57,926 nt of DNA from the NCBI RefSeq assembly GCF_031180965.1, contig NZ_JAPSLH010000028.1, positions 1 to 57,926 of the forward strand, read 5' to 3'. Positions 9,801 to 18,403 of the stretch are shown here, piece after piece. The DNA is from Chelativorans sp. GTDB taxonomy: Bacteria; Pseudomonadota; Alphaproteobacteria; Rhizobiales; Rhizobiaceae. The notes under the pieces are model-generated. The model saw only the letters and a list, made by a program, of their open reading frames with translations, did not search any database and was not told the origin of the DNA. Positions within the stretch are counted from its first letter, which is position 1. Each line of letters opens with the position of its first letter. Position numbers and translations under genes: made by a program.

Positions 9801-12800
9801 GTGCCGGCTCCTGTGTTCAGCGTGCCGGCGAGCGTTATCGTATCGCTGCCGCCGCCGAGATCGCCCACCGCCGTGAGCGTGCCGCCGGTATTGACATTGA
9901 TGATGTTGGCCGAAGCATCCCCGGTGATTGTGGCGGGCAGGCCGTTGCCCTGCACCGTGCCGTTGACCGTCAGGGTTGTCGTCTCGTCGTCCTCGAAGAC
10001 GATCGTATCGGTCGTCAGGGCGCCGCTGACCTGCAGCGTGCCTTCGCTGATCTTGGTGACGCCGGCGCTGTTGACGGCCGTGAGATTTGTGGTGCCTTCT
10101 CCCATCTGCTCGATGGTGCCGGGACCGCTGATCTGGCCGGCGAAGTTGACCGTATCGCTGCGGTTGAAGCCGAGCGTGCCGGTATCAAAAGCCAGGATCA
10201 CTGGACCTGTGCCGACATTGCCGGTGGTGCCGCCATTGCCGATGATGAGCTTGCCGGCGTCGATAACGGTGTTGCCGGTGTAGGTGTTGTTTGCGGTCAG
10301 TATCCACGTGCCTTCACCATGCTTGGCAAGCGTGGTTTGCCCGGTGGTGGCGTTTAAGTCGCGGATCGTCACGCCCATGATGTTGTCGCCGGTGTAGGTG
10401 CCGCCCAGCACCATGGTGCGCGGGCCGCCGCCCGCGAAACCCATTAGGCCGCCGCTGTCGGTGAAGTTGATCGCCCCGGTGCCCGAGGATTCAATGTATG
10501 ATGCGCCATTGCCGAGCGTGAAGAGGCGGTTGGTGCTGTCGCCGCTGCCCACATAGCGGAGATGGCTTTCGGTATTGATGACCAGATTACCGGCAATCGC
10601 GGTCGAGGCGCCGATGCTGCTGGCAGAGTTCCCATCCGCGAGCTTGGTGACTTCCAGCACGCCGCCATTGATTGAGGTGGGGCCAGTATAGTTACTGGTG
10701 GTGCTGGTCAGCCGCCACGTTCCCGCCTCGTCCTTGACGAAATGGGTCGCCGAGGCGCCATTGTTGCCGATATGCGCGGCCATGATATTGGTGTCAGTGT
10801 TCGAGCCGAGAAGCCGTAACCGTCGGGTTCCGGCACCCGAATAGGCGACGGCGGCAGTGCTGGTGAACTCGAGCGCACCGGTTCCGTGATTTCGGATGTA
10901 TGAGTCGAAGGCTGACATGGTGAAGCCGCGATTGGTCGTGTCGCCGTCACCCTGATAATGGAGCCCCGCAGCGCCTATCACGAGGTTGGCCGCGTCGGCG
11001 CTGGAACGACCGATCGAGCTGTTCACCCCGCCATCCGCCAAGCAATTGACAACCAGCCAGCCGCTGTTGATCGTGGTGCCGCCGCCATAACTGTTATCGC
11101 AGCCCGTCAATATCTGTGTGCCGCCGCCATTCTTCACAAGTCGGCCGGTCGTGCCGGTGATCCTTCCGGCAAAGGTCGCCGAGCCACCATCGCTGAGCGT
11201 CAAGGTCTTGTCGGCGATGAGGATCTGACCGCCTGCTGTGCTGTTGTCGCCCAGGCCGTAAATCGTGTTATTGAAGCCGGTGGTGTCGACCGTCGCGCCG
11301 GCGCTGATGGACAGATAGCCGGCGCCGAAGGCGCTGGCCGAGCCCGCAATCAGCGTGCCTGCCTCCACCGAGGTGCTTCCGGTGTAGGTGTTGGTGCCGG
11401 AAAGGATCAGCGTGCCCGGGCCTCGCTTGGCCAGGCTGCCGCCTCCGGTTACAGTGCCCTCGAATTCGAGCTCAGTGGCCGCCTGGGTCACGTCGAAATA
11501 GCCCCAGCCGGACGACAGCGTGAAGCCCCGGTCGGTCGCAACGTCGCCGCCCGTGTATTGAAGCACGCCGCTACTGGCTAAAACAAGGCTGCTGGATGTG
11601 TTGGGGGAGGCGCCGATGCTGCTTGCCGTACCGCCATTGCGAATGCAGTCGGCAATGAGGGTGCCGCCGCTGATGGTGGTAGGACCCGTATAATTGTGGT
11701 TGCAGCCATTAAGCGTTTGCGTATTGCTGACAGTGAGCCCGCCCGTGCCTGTGATCGTGCCGGTGAACGCAGCTGTCTGGCCGCTGAGGGTCAGCGTGGT
11801 GCCGGCCGCGCCCAGATGCACGGTGCCGGCGCCCGCAAGCCCACCCACCGTGTTGCTGAAAGTGGCAAGTTCCAGCCTGCCGCCCGCATTGACCTGCATG
11901 AGGTAGGAGGTGCCGCCGAACGCCGTGGTGGAGCCGGCGCGCAGGGTGCCTGCCTCGACCGTGTTGCCCCTATAGGTGTTGTTGCCCGACAGCACCAGAG
12001 TTCCGGCGCCGCGCTTTACCAGCGAATTCACGCCGACCGCGTCGCCCGTCATGGTCAGGACCGAGCCGACGGAAGAGACATCGAAACCGACCCCGGCGGA
12101 GCCAGTGCCCAATGTGAAGCCGCGGTCGCTTGTGGCGGTCACGCCGTCATACTGGAACTCGGCGCCATTGGCGATGAAGAGATTGGCCGAGTCGCTGCTG
12201 GAAGAGCCGATGGTGCTGTTGGCGCCGCCATTGCCGAGGCTGGTCACTGCCAGCGTGCCCGCGCTGATGGTGGTCGTGCCGGCATAGCTGCTGTTGGCAT
12301 TGGTCAGCGTCAGCGTGCCGGCGCCTTCCTTGATGAGGTTCGCCCCATCCGGGCTTATCAGCTCGCCGCCGACGGTGAGGTTCGCGCCGACCTGGGTGAC
12401 GTTGATTATGTTGTCGGCGAGGGCGCCGGAGCGCGTGAGCGTCATGCCGCGATCGGTGCTCGCGGTCCCGCCCGTATAGCTGAGCCTGCCCGCCTCCAGC
12501 ACCAGATTAGCGGGGTCTGCAGACGACATGCCGATGCTGCTGGCCACGCCGCCATTGGCAAGCGTGCCAACCTCCAGCGTGGTGCGCGAAATCAAGGTGC
12601 CGCCCGTATAGGTGTTTGCGGCGTTGCCGAGCACGACCTTGCCAGTGCCGGCGCCCGTTCCGCTGCCCGCCACGGTAAGCCCTGTCGGCCCAGCATTGTC
12701 GACGATCGTCGAGTTGATGCTGAACGTGCCGATGCTGTTTTGCTGGATGCCCAGCACGCCCCCGGCGGTGCCCCTCACTGAGCCGTTCTGGATCGTCTGG

Positions 12801-15508
12801 GTGGTCGCGCCCACCGACGCTCCGACAATGATAGTCCCATCGATGCCGAGCGTCTGGCCGGCGCCGACCGTGACCACGGAACCTGCCGCCGGCGCTGCCG
12901 CGTAGCGCAGGCCTCCGAGCTGAACGATATTGTCGCCACCGGCGTCGCTCGCGGTTCCGAAGAAGGGCGAGTTGGCCGCGCCGGCCGTATCGGCCACGAT
13001 ATCACCATCGATCCAGGTTGCGGCATTGTCCTTGAGGTCGTAGGCGGTGAACGCGACGATCTGGTTGCTGGCGTTTACGTCGGCATAGTCGGTGGCGGTG
13101 CCGGTGGTCACCGTGGCCCAGCCGCCAAGCGTCGTGCCGGGCGCGACGGTCATCACCGTGCCCGTGCCGATGCCAAAATCGATGATGCCCGCAGTCCGGT
13201 TGACCGGGCCGAAATTCACGGTGGCGTTGGTGGCCGTGATCCTGTTGGTGCCGCCGGTAATGTTGAGGCCGTCGAAGGTCTGGGTATTGCCTTCTCCCGA
13301 AACCCCGGTGACCGCTAACGTGCCGCCCGACATATTGAGCGTCGAGGAAGAGGAGATGATGTCTGAGGTTGGGCCACCCGCGCCTGCGAAGCTAAGCTCC
13401 AGCGTGCCGATGGCGACGTTCGTCGCACCCGTATAGGTGTTGGCGCCCCTGAGGATCTGCCTGCCGGCGCCCGTCTTCGTCAGGCTGCCGCTGCCGGTGA
13501 TGCTGCCGGAATAGGTCGCGGTGATGCCGTTGGCAATGTCGAGCGTCATATTCGCGCCGCCGAGCGCCACCTCGCCGCCCGTTCCGTCGAGCCTAGTGAA
13601 GGTGTTGCTGTAACCGGCGAGATCGAGCATGCCGCCATTGATGGTGGCCGCGCCCGAAGTGCCCAGTGCCGTGGCGCTGCCGGCGCGCAGAGTGCCGTTC
13701 TGGACAGTGACCGGGCCGGCGAAATCGTTGGTGCCACTGAGCAGCCAGGTGCCCGCACCATTCATCGTGACGCCGCCGGCGCCCGTCATGTTGCCGGAGA
13801 GGGTGTTGAGGCCGCCATAGCTGCCGCGCAAATTGAGCGCGCCGGAGTTCAGCACCACCGCGCCAGAGAGGCCCAGCCCGCCAGAGCCGTCGTTTTGCAG
13901 CGCGGCGCTGGCGCCGGAGACCTGCCAAGTGCGGTTGGTGTCGTCGCCATCGCCGGTGTAACGAAGCGTGCCGTTGTTGATGTGGATTTGGCTGTCGGCG
14001 GAGCCGGTGCCAAGCGAACTGTTGCTGCCTATGTCGGCCAAGGTGGAGGCCACCACGGTGGCGGTCGTGATGGTGACCCCGGTGCTGAAGGTGTTGGCGC
14101 CGCCGAGTGTGATGGTGCGCGCCGCTCCCCCGGTAAGGGTAAGGGTCGAGGCCGAAGCCCCGCTTATGATGCCTGAGGAGAAATCGATATCGGCGCTAGT
14201 GGCGCTGATGATAATGCCGCGCGCGCCACCTTCCAGGGAGACGGAGCCGGTGAAGGCCAGGGTGCCTGTCCCATTATTGCCCAGCGCTACAGATGCGTTG
14301 GTGCCAGGCGTGAACCGAAATGTGCGGTCGGTGGTGTCGCCGTCGCCTGTGTAGGAAAAGTTATCATTAAAGCTGTTCACGCCCTGGAGGACGATGTCGC
14401 CGCCTGATCCCAGCGCGCTGGCCTCTCCCGTGTTCCGGACGGATGTGAACCAGACCGTAACGTTGGCCGCACCGCTGCCCCAGAGCGTCGTCGTGCCCGT
14501 ATAGGTGTTGGCGTTGTTGGTCATCGAGACGCCGCTGAGGACCTCAAGATTTCCAGAGCCCGTGAAGAGCGCCGACCCCACGCCCGTGCCGCCAATCGTG
14601 GCACTACCATTAATTATGACCTGGCGGCCGGCATTCAGTGCTCCGACCGAGGAGAGGGAGCCGCCGTTGAGCGTAACGGTGTTTCCCGCTGCGCCGAGCG
14701 CCGCATTGCTGGAAACACCCAGAGCGCCGGAAACATTGATGTTGCCGGTGAAGGTGTTGGCCGCCGACAAAGTGAGGCTGGTGCCGGTGCTGACGTTGAC
14801 ATTGCCCGTGAAGGTGTTCGACCCCGACAGGGTCAGCGTGCCCGCATTGACGTTGAGAGCGCCAGTGCCGAAGTTGTTCGCACCCGACAGTGTCAGCACG
14901 CCCACGCCAGCCTTGGTGAAGCCCGCCGACGTTTGGATTCCGGCGCTTATCGTGGCGCCGACGCCGGCGTTTGTCGTGACCGTCGGCGTCCCGCCGGCGA
15001 TCGTCAGGATGTTGGCGCCCGCGCCGGCAATCGTATAGCCGTTGGCAGTGAAGGTGATCGAATTCACGGTGATCGGCGCACCGAGGGTGACTGTGCCCGC
15101 GGTGCCGCCGAAGATGGCATTGTCGGGCGTGCCCGGAACAATGCCGTTGTTGTTCCACGCCTGATTATACGGGCCGCTCACACCGTCGCTGTTGGGGCTC
15201 CAGTTCAGATTGCTGAGGTTCCACACCCCGGTGCCGCCGTAGCCGCTTCCGGTTCCGTTGGCGTCCCAATACCGGTCTGCGGCAATGGCGGAGCTCGCGG
15301 TAAGCGCCGCCAGCAGCCCGGCCGCGAGGACCCGCCCCGCCGAGGCCGAAACGAAATGGGCGAGGTTGGGCGCGAAGCTTGCCGCTTCGCCCTTCCACTT
15401 CGTCATGCGCCCGCCGCGCACCAGGTGTGCAGACGCCGCCTCACGCGCCGGTAACGCGCTTCCGCTATCCCGGCCCACCGCCGGCACTGACCGTGAATTT
15501 TGCTGCAT
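3893..15508 (-). CDS. Giant autotransporter with beta-strand repeat passenger (3,871 aa)
   Basis: A very large type V secreted protein. The N-terminus has an extended signal peptide ending in TASSAIA before ADRYWDANG. ATG 15508 follows GAGGGGGCAGG and is chosen as start; ATG 15406 is an alternative. Most of the passenger is tandem autotransporter-associated beta-strand repeats (TIGR02601/PF12951 type) of the form GAGTLVLSGxNTYTGGT, about 30-60 residues apart, predicting a long right-handed beta-helix. A larger module recurs three times near the C-terminal side (see the repeat entry). A pertactin-like linker with GDWYLRS lies near residue 3,526. A barrel domain of about 300 residues (PF03797 type) ends in Ser-Trp, the terminal aromatic recognised by the BAM complex. 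Probably a very large adhesin; the partner is unknown. Confidence 0.93.
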   Translation of the reverse strand: MQQNSRSVPAVGRDSGSALPAREAASAHLVRGGRMTKWKGEAASFAPNLAHFVSASAGRVLAAGLLAALTASSAIAADRYWDANGTGSGYGGTGVWNLSNLNWSPNSDGVSGPYNQAWNNNGIVPGTPDNAIFGGTAGTVTLGAPITVNSITFTANGYTIAGAGANILTIAGGTPTVTTNAGVGATISAGIQTSAGFTKAGVGVLTLSGANNFGTGALNVNAGTLTLSGSNTFTGNVNVSTGTSLTLSAANTFTGNINVSGALGVSSNAALGAAGNTVTLNGGSLSSVGALNAGRQVIINGSATIGGTGVGSALFTGSGNLEVLSGVSMTNNANTYTGTTTLWGSGAANVTVWFTSVRNTGEASALGSGGDIVLQGVNSFNDNFSYTGDGDTTDRTFRFTPGTNASVALGNNGTGTLAFTGSVSLEGGARGIIISATSADIDFSSGIISGASASTLTLTGGAARTITLGGANTFSTGVTITTATVVASTLADIGSNSSLGTGSADSQIHINNGTLRYTGDGDDTNRTWQVSGASAALQNDGSGGLGLSGAVVLNSGALNLRGSYGGLNTLSGNMTGAGGVTMNGAGTWLLSGTNDFAGPVTVQNGTLRAGSATALGTSGAATINGGMLDLAGYSNTFTRLDGTGGEVALGGANMTLDIANGITATYSGSITGSGSLTKTGAGRQILRGANTYTGATNVAIGTLELSFAGAGGPTSDIISSSSTLNMSGGTLAVTGVSGEGNTQTFDGLNITGGTNRITATNATVNFGPVNRTAGIIDFGIGTGTVMTVAPGTTLGGWATVTTGTATDYADVNASNQIVAFTAYDLKDNAATWIDGDIVADTAGAANSPFFGTASDAGGDNIVQLGGLRYAAAPAAGSVVTVGAGQTLGIDGTIIVGASVGATTQTIQNGSVRGTAGGVLGIQQNSIGTFSINSTIVDNAGPTGLTVAGSGTGAGTGKVVLGNAANTYTGGTLISRTTLEVGTLANGGVASSIGMSSADPANLVLEAGRLSYTGGTASTDRGMTLTRSGALADNIINVTQVGANLTVGGELISPDGANLIKEGAGTLTLTNANSSYAGTTTISAGTLAVTSLGNGGANSTIGSSSSDSANLFIANGAEFQYDGVTATSDRGFTLGTGSAGVGFDVSSVGSVLTMTGDAVGVNSLVKRGAGTLVLSGNNTYRGNTVEAGTLRAGSTTAFGGTSYLMQVNAGGRLELATFSNTVGGLAGAGTVHLGAAGTTLTLSGQTAAFTGTITGTGGLTVSNTQTLNGCNHNYTGPTTISGGTLIADCIRNGGTASSIGASPNTSSSLVLASSGVLQYTGGDVATDRGFTLSSGWGYFDVTQAATELEFEGTVTGGGSLAKRGPGTLILSGTNTYTGSTSVEAGTLIAGSASAFGAGYLSISAGATVDTTGFNNTIYGLGDNSTAGGQILIADKTLTLSDGGSATFAGRITGTTGRLVKNGGGTQILTGCDNSYGGGTTINSGWLVVNCLADGGVNSSIGRSSADAANLVIGAAGLHYQGDGDTTNRGFTMSAFDSYIRNHGTGALEFTSTAAVAYSGAGTRRLRLLGSNTDTNIMAAHIGNNGASATHFVKDEAGTWRLTSTTSNYTGPTSINGGVLEVTKLADGNSASSIGASTAIAGNLVINTESHLRYVGSGDSTNRLFTLGNGASYIESSGTGAINFTDSGGLMGFAGGGPRTMVLGGTYTGDNIMGVTIRDLNATTGQTTLAKHGEGTWILTANNTYTGNTVIDAGKLIIGNGGTTGNVGTGPVILAFDTGTLGFNRSDTVNFAGQISGPGTIEQMGEGTTNLTAVNSAGVTKISEGTLQVSGALTTDTIVFEDDETTTLTVNGTVQGNGLPATITGDASANIINVNTGGTLTAVGDLGGGSDTITLAGTLNTGAGTLSLGSGNDTLTLNDGGVIGGSVTGGTGTDTLQVNNSGAVTLAGGSFSEFESLNKTLGGILTLTGSHSYSAGATIAAGTLQIGNGATAGALATPTVANSGILAFNMNSNYTFAGAISGSGQVTKLGSGVTTLTGTSTYTGATNVNEGTLLINGDQSGANGLTSVASGATLGGTGTIGGSVSVADGGILSPGAAGNAPGRLAIKGGLALNDGSIVNVNFGQANVAGGPLNDLIQVGGHLTLDGTLNITETPGGDFGPGVYRIFNYGTMTNNGLDVASPDYFVQTSVANQVNLVNSAGLALSYWDGDAGPHSNGAVNGGNGTWRAAGDQNWTDETGTFAAPFANASFAIFQATAGTVEVDDTNGPVQALGMQFATSAYVVRGDGIELLDDSTQAGLQSVIRVGDGTLAGAGYVASIESALSGATQLVKTDLGTLVLSGTNTYTGGTAINGGTVEIFADANLGAAGGALSLNGGTLRNNLAVTSSRAVTLNAGGGTFETLDTLTLNGAVGGTGVLTKTGAGTLVLSGANTYQGGTIINAGTVAVSANANLGDASGALTFNGGTLHSTGTFTAARHVTLNAGGGTFDTDGGTALTLANAVVGAGALTKDGTGTLVLANTNTYGGGTTISGGTLQLGNGGGSGSIMGGVLNSGTFAFNRNNSYSFDGLIEGSGSVEQIGSGVTILTADNTYSGETRVREGTLIVNGDQSAAGGATTVEDGGTLGGTGTIGGDVSVLDGGSLSPGNVGAAPGTLTIDGHLTLAENATLNYNFGQAGVVGGAYNDLTIVRGDLVLDGTINVTETPGGSFGPGIYRIISYTGGFTNQGLSENSANHVVQTSIDGQVNLVEISAMTLNFWDGDVGTKGEFVDGGSGTWRAAGDDNWTEEVGDVNAAFTNGSFAIFAGADGEVEVDNDNGQVRAAGMQFATPGYRIWGDAIELEGPQATMRVGDGTAPGAAYVATIESVLSGDAQIVKRDLGTLVLAGNNTYTGGTFIDEGTVQISSDANLGDAAGALILDGGALRNTGALTSARNITLNAAGGTFLTDEDATLSGIIGGAGGLVKSGAAALTLTGNNIYAGPTTVTAGSLYVEGNQGGADGLTSVLSGATLGGGGRIGGDVTIADGATLTPGAADGTPGTLAIDGNLALSGGSILNYSFGQANVEGGTLNDFITVGGNLVLDGTLNVTETPGGTFGPGIYRIFSYNGTLTNNGLTVGAIPSSGYFVQTAIANQVNLVNTDGLVLNYWDGAAGRKFDSVIQGGDGVWQNSAGNDNWADGTGMINAPYTDGSFAIFSGQAGTVTVDNDLGQVTASGMQFTTDGYVIEGGPLGLDGPQSTIRVGDGSSAGAAMTATIEANLTGGSQLVKTDQGTLVLAGTNSYTGGTAVNGGTLQISSDANLGEARGAVSLSGGTLRTSANFASARALNFLSDSAVFTEEDTSLTWNGVLSGSGSFTKDGAGTMTVDADSSAFAGSTSVNDGTLAVTGSLCGDINVRAGGRLQGTGTVCDTNNFAGGTVAPGNSIGTLTVDGDYTGSGGMLEIETVLGGDASPTDRLVVTGDTSGTSSVKVVNLGGGGAQTVEGIKIVDVAGASNGTFALDGDYVFEGEQAVVGGAYAYRLYKGGVSTPADGDWYLRSAHLHPGNPDPQPLYAPGVPLYEAYAGVLQSFNELGTLQQRVGNRSWGSSATPQGADVPDAGPIDSKAIWARIEAAHTEFAPETSTTGADYDAAVWKLQAGVDGPVRETDAGVLIGGITVHYGTVTSDVSSVFGAGSIDATGYGFGGTLTWYGNSGFYADAQAQVTWYDTDLTSSTLGTTLADGNDGAGYAFSLEAGQRIAFGDRWSVTPQAQLGYSAVDFDDFTDPYGAAVALQDSDTLTGRIGMSVDYENQWVDSAGQVSRAHVYGIANLYYDFLEGSEVDVSGTRFDSEKPALWGGIGLGASLSWADGRYAVFGNAKLNGALEDIADNYSLGGTLGLRVSW
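5650..9330 (-). repeat. Three copies of a roughly 285-residue passenger module
   Basis: Inside the giant autotransporter three segments share the same block order. Each has a GGTGTIGG turn, SPG-A-PGTL, an FGQA segment, TPGG-FGPGIYRI, an isolated WDG, a G-GTWR...NWT segment, FAIF, GMQF and VRVGDG, and ends in a TYTGGT-INGGT repeat. They lie at about 8450-9330, 6820-7690 and 5650-6530. Spacing between WDG anchors is about 546 and 389 residues, because different numbers of simple beta-strand repeats sit between them. Related blocks occur twice in the autotransporter that begins at 46195. The module looks like a unit of exchange or expansion. Confidence 0.75.
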
Positions 15509-15981
15509 CCTGCCCCCTCGCCGCTATGGATGCTCCGCCGCGGGCATCCCACCCCTGCAAAAAAACTGAGACATTCTGCGGGGCAGTACGGGAGGGAGAC
15601 AGAAATCGCGGGGCCTGTATTTCAGGAACATCCGGCGGTATCAGAAAACTACGCCGCTCGGAGCTAAAAAGTATGGGCGTGGCAAATTTGCAATAGTTGC
15701 GCTAAATCACAGCTCGCTGGGCTGCGGGGCTCGCCGGAGACTAAGCCGCCCGACTGGACCCACGTTACACCCTTGACCTACCGTCTGCAGTAGCGGGTGC
15801 CCGCCGGCAAGGGCGTACACGGTGCAAATCCCGTAGCGCCGCTGCAAGCGGTCGTAGAGCATGGAGTCTTAGGGGAAAGCCGATTCGGCCTCGCCCTTCA
15901 CCACGGGTGAGTCGTAGGTTCAATCCCTACCGCGCCCACCATCCCCTCGCCGTCATCCGATCCAGTCACAAGAAGCGCTTC
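15509..15981 (+). ncRNA. Structured non-coding stretch ending in a tRNA-like T-arm and CCA
   Basis: No protein gene is visible. On the plus strand, bases 15914-15930 form a perfect T-arm: GTAGG stem, TTCAATC loop, CCTAC stem. It is followed by CGCGCCC (15931-15937), a discriminator A and CCA at 15939-15941. A seven-pair hairpin lies just before it (15890-15911), and further GC-rich hairpins precede that. No D-arm or anticodon arm is at normal distance. GGGCGTG at 15675-15681 can pair fully with the 3' acceptor strand if one G-U is allowed, but what follows does not look like a tRNA body. Options are the acceptor part of a tmRNA-like RNA, a tRNA relic left by integration, or an undescribed tRNA-like RNA. 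The rest of the stretch is the upstream region of the giant autotransporter. Confidence 0.35.
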
Positions 15982-18255
15982 CTAGGCTCGCGCGGCCAGC
16001 GGCGTATCTCCGACGGCAGGCTCCTGGTCGGCCAGTTCGGCGCGCAGGCGTTTCGCCGTCAGGGCGGGACGCTCCCGCGCCGGCGGCCGACGCGGTCCGA
16101 CGACGGCCTGGAGCTTGTCCTCCGACGCAAGCGCCAGGCCGCGGCGGTCGTCCTCATCAAGGTGCAGCGTCATGTGCGGGAAGGGTATGTCGATCCTGCG
16201 CTCGTCGAAGACTTCCTTGATGATCTCGTTATAGTGGCGGCCGACCGCCCATTGCTGGCCCGCCCGCGTCTTGATGCGCGCCCGCACCATGATGGCCGAA
16301 TCGCCGAACTGGGTGATGCCGTGCATCTCGAGATCGCCCAGGATGTGCTCGCCGTGCTCGCCCTGCTTCAGCCGCTCGAAGGCCTCCTGCATGGCCAGCT
16401 TCACCTCGGGAATGCTCACGCCGTAGTCCACTCCGATCTCGGCCACATGATAGCCGAAGCTCTTCATGAAGTTGGATACCGAATCCACCGACGAGAAGGG
16501 AATGAGGTGGTAGGCGCCGTCGAGCGTGCGCAGTGAGACGGAGCGGATCGTCAGCTTCTCCACCGTGCCCGTGATGCCGCCGACTGTCACCACGTCGCCC
16601 TCGTTCATGGCGTTCTCGAACTGGATGAAGGCGCCGGTGATGATGTCCTGCACCAGCTTCTGCGCGCCGAAGCCGACGGCAAGGCCGAGAATACCGGCAC
16701 CGGCCAGCAGCGGGGCGATGTTCACCCCGAGCTCGGAAAGGACCAGCATCAGGACGAGGACGCTGAGCGCGATGGTGAATGCGTTGCGGAAGAGCGACAG
16801 GAGCGTGCGCTCACGCGCGGTGGGCTTGCGGCCCTTCGGCGGGTCGAGCCGGTATTCGACCCAGGACTGCACGGCAAGATGGATAAGTCCGCCGACGAGC
16901 AGGATGATGCCGGCCGAGATGACTGCGGTGACGACCCGCTGCCCGAAATCGCTGGACACCCAGCCCATCACGTCGGCAAGCCGCCAGATCTGGGCGATCG
17001 AGATCACCACGCCGGCGAGGATGACGCCGCGGACCACGCGCAGCACATTGGGGACGAAGGCATTGAGGCGCTGCTCGAGCAGCGGCAGCCGGCCGCGGAT
17101 ATCGGCCGGCAGGTGCATCCCCGCCGACGCGACCCGCACGACGGCGACCGTGAGCGCGACGCCGATGGCGATGGCCATCAGGGATTGAACAGTGGCGGCC
17201 AGCACGAAGGGCAGCGCCGCCTCCTCGTCGGCCAGCCAGAGGGTGAAGATGAGGACGAGGTAGCCGATCGCCACCACGTTCCAGAAGCGCGCGAGGATCG
17301 AAAGCGAGCGGACCACCACCTCCGACTGGAAGCGCTCGGCCTGGCGGGTGAGCCAGGCGCGCACCCGGTCGCGGTTCTGCATGATGATAATGCAGGCCAT
17401 GGCGAGCGTGCAGAAGAGCACGAAGGCGCGCAGCGCCTGGGCCGCGCCATGCGAGGCATTGGCCGCCAGGATGGGTGCGATGAAGAGGAAGGTATAGCCG
17501 ACCACGCTCAGGATGCGGCTCGCCCAGAAATACCAATAGGCGGCCGTCGTATCGCCCATGCGCAGGAAGCGCAGCGCCGGCCATCGCGGCGCGAGCGCGA
17601 CGCGCGCGGCCACCTTCGCCAACTCGATCCACAGGAATGCGCCGAGGAAGAATGTCTGGCTCTGTCCGCCGTGGTCTCCCCAGCCGAGATAGAGCGCCGG
17701 CACATATCCGGCGGCCCAGGCGAGGAGCACGGTGGCCATATCGGCGACCGCCGAAACGCCGATGATGCCCGCGCGGCGGACCGGCCCCTGTCCCTGGGCG
17801 GCCGCGGCGAAGATGCGCTGCGCGCGCTGGAAGCCGAGCCGCAGGACGAAGAAGACGGCGAAGGTCACCGCCGCCACGATCAGCACGTTGCGGATCGCAT
17901 TCCAAAGGGCTGCCGCGTCGAGCGTGCTCGTGCCGGAGAATATGCCGGCGGCCTGCTTGATTCCACGAACGACGGCAGCGACGAGATCGGCCGAGCTCTC
18001 GACGGCCGCGCGCGTGTATTCGCCGATCTGCAGGACGCCGGCGGAATCCGCGGCCGCCGGATCAGTCGCCGCGGCTGCTCCGCCATCGACGCGGCGCAGC
18101 TCCTCGATCAGCTTTGCGCGGGTTTCGTCATTCTCCAGGATGCGAATAAGGGTCCCGACGTCGCCGCCTGCCCCTTCGGCCGTCCCCTGCGCAGCGGTCT
18201 GCGCCACGGCAGGGACCGAAAGAATCAAAAGCAGGAGAAGCGTGAAAAAACGCAT
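15982..18255 (-). CDS. MscS-family mechanosensitive channel (YbiO-like)
   Basis: An inner-membrane channel opened by membrane tension. It protects cells from osmotic down-shock by releasing solutes. At 757 residues it is far longer than MscS and close to E. coli YbiO (about 740). A signal peptide ends near VPAVAQ, followed by a periplasmic region of about 150 residues, then many hydrophobic segments. The MscS core lies at about residues 495-720. It contains the Gly/Ala-rich pore helix (LLAGAGILGLAVGFGAQ), the beta domain (GDVVTVGGITGTVEKLTIRS) and the alpha/beta cytoplasmic part ending near DIPFPHMTLHL. It is monocistronic, on the opposite strand from the liv operon. Confidence 0.93.
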   Translation of the reverse strand: MRFFTLLLLLILSVPAVAQTAAQGTAEGAGGDVGTLIRILENDETRAKLIEELRRVDGGAAAATDPAAADSAGVLQIGEYTRAAVESSADLVAAVVRGIKQAAGIFSGTSTLDAAALWNAIRNVLIVAAVTFAVFFVLRLGFQRAQRIFAAAAQGQGPVRRAGIIGVSAVADMATVLLAWAAGYVPALYLGWGDHGGQSQTFFLGAFLWIELAKVAARVALAPRWPALRFLRMGDTTAAYWYFWASRILSVVGYTFLFIAPILAANASHGAAQALRAFVLFCTLAMACIIIMQNRDRVRAWLTRQAERFQSEVVVRSLSILARFWNVVAIGYLVLIFTLWLADEEAALPFVLAATVQSLMAIAIGVALTVAVVRVASAGMHLPADIRGRLPLLEQRLNAFVPNVLRVVRGVILAGVVISIAQIWRLADVMGWVSSDFGQRVVTAVISAGIILLVGGLIHLAVQSWVEYRLDPPKGRKPTARERTLLSLFRNAFTIALSVLVLMLVLSELGVNIAPLLAGAGILGLAVGFGAQKLVQDIITGAFIQFENAMNEGDVVTVGGITGTVEKLTIRSVSLRTLDGAYHLIPFSSVDSVSNFMKSFGYHVAEIGVDYGVSIPEVKLAMQEAFERLKQGEHGEHILGDLEMHGITQFGDSAIMVRARIKTRAGQQWAVGRHYNEIIKEVFDERRIDIPFPHMTLHLDEDDRRGLALASEDKLQAVVGPRRPPARERPALTAKRLRAELADQEPAVGDTPLAARA

Positions 18256-18403
18256 CGGAAGCCCCCCAAGATGCCCTAACGACCGAATATTATGGTCAGC
18301 AAAGAGTTAAATTTTCCTGCGCCGGGAAAGGAACTGGGCGATCTTGGTGTCAAATTGTGGGCGCGCGCCGCCGCTCAGCTTTTTCCCGGCGCCAGGCGCC
18401 GCG

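Noticed and set aside
8087-10357. A 756-codon open frame on the plus strand inside the giant autotransporter
   Set aside because: It lies antisense to a repeat-rich, GC-rich gene. Its composition (Arg/Gly/Ala/Asp mixtures without folds) follows from the repeats on the other strand.
15717-15941. A cobalamin riboswitch or a normal permuted tmRNA gene
   Set aside because: GGTGCAAATCCC resembles part of a B12 element, but the B12 box is not in order. For tmRNA, no coding part with a tag follows the CCA. Only a tRNA-like 3' end is supported.
16879-18279. A 466-codon plus-strand frame across the MscS gene
   Set aside because: Antisense shadow rich in Arg/Asp/His; the MscS protein on the other strand is unambiguous.
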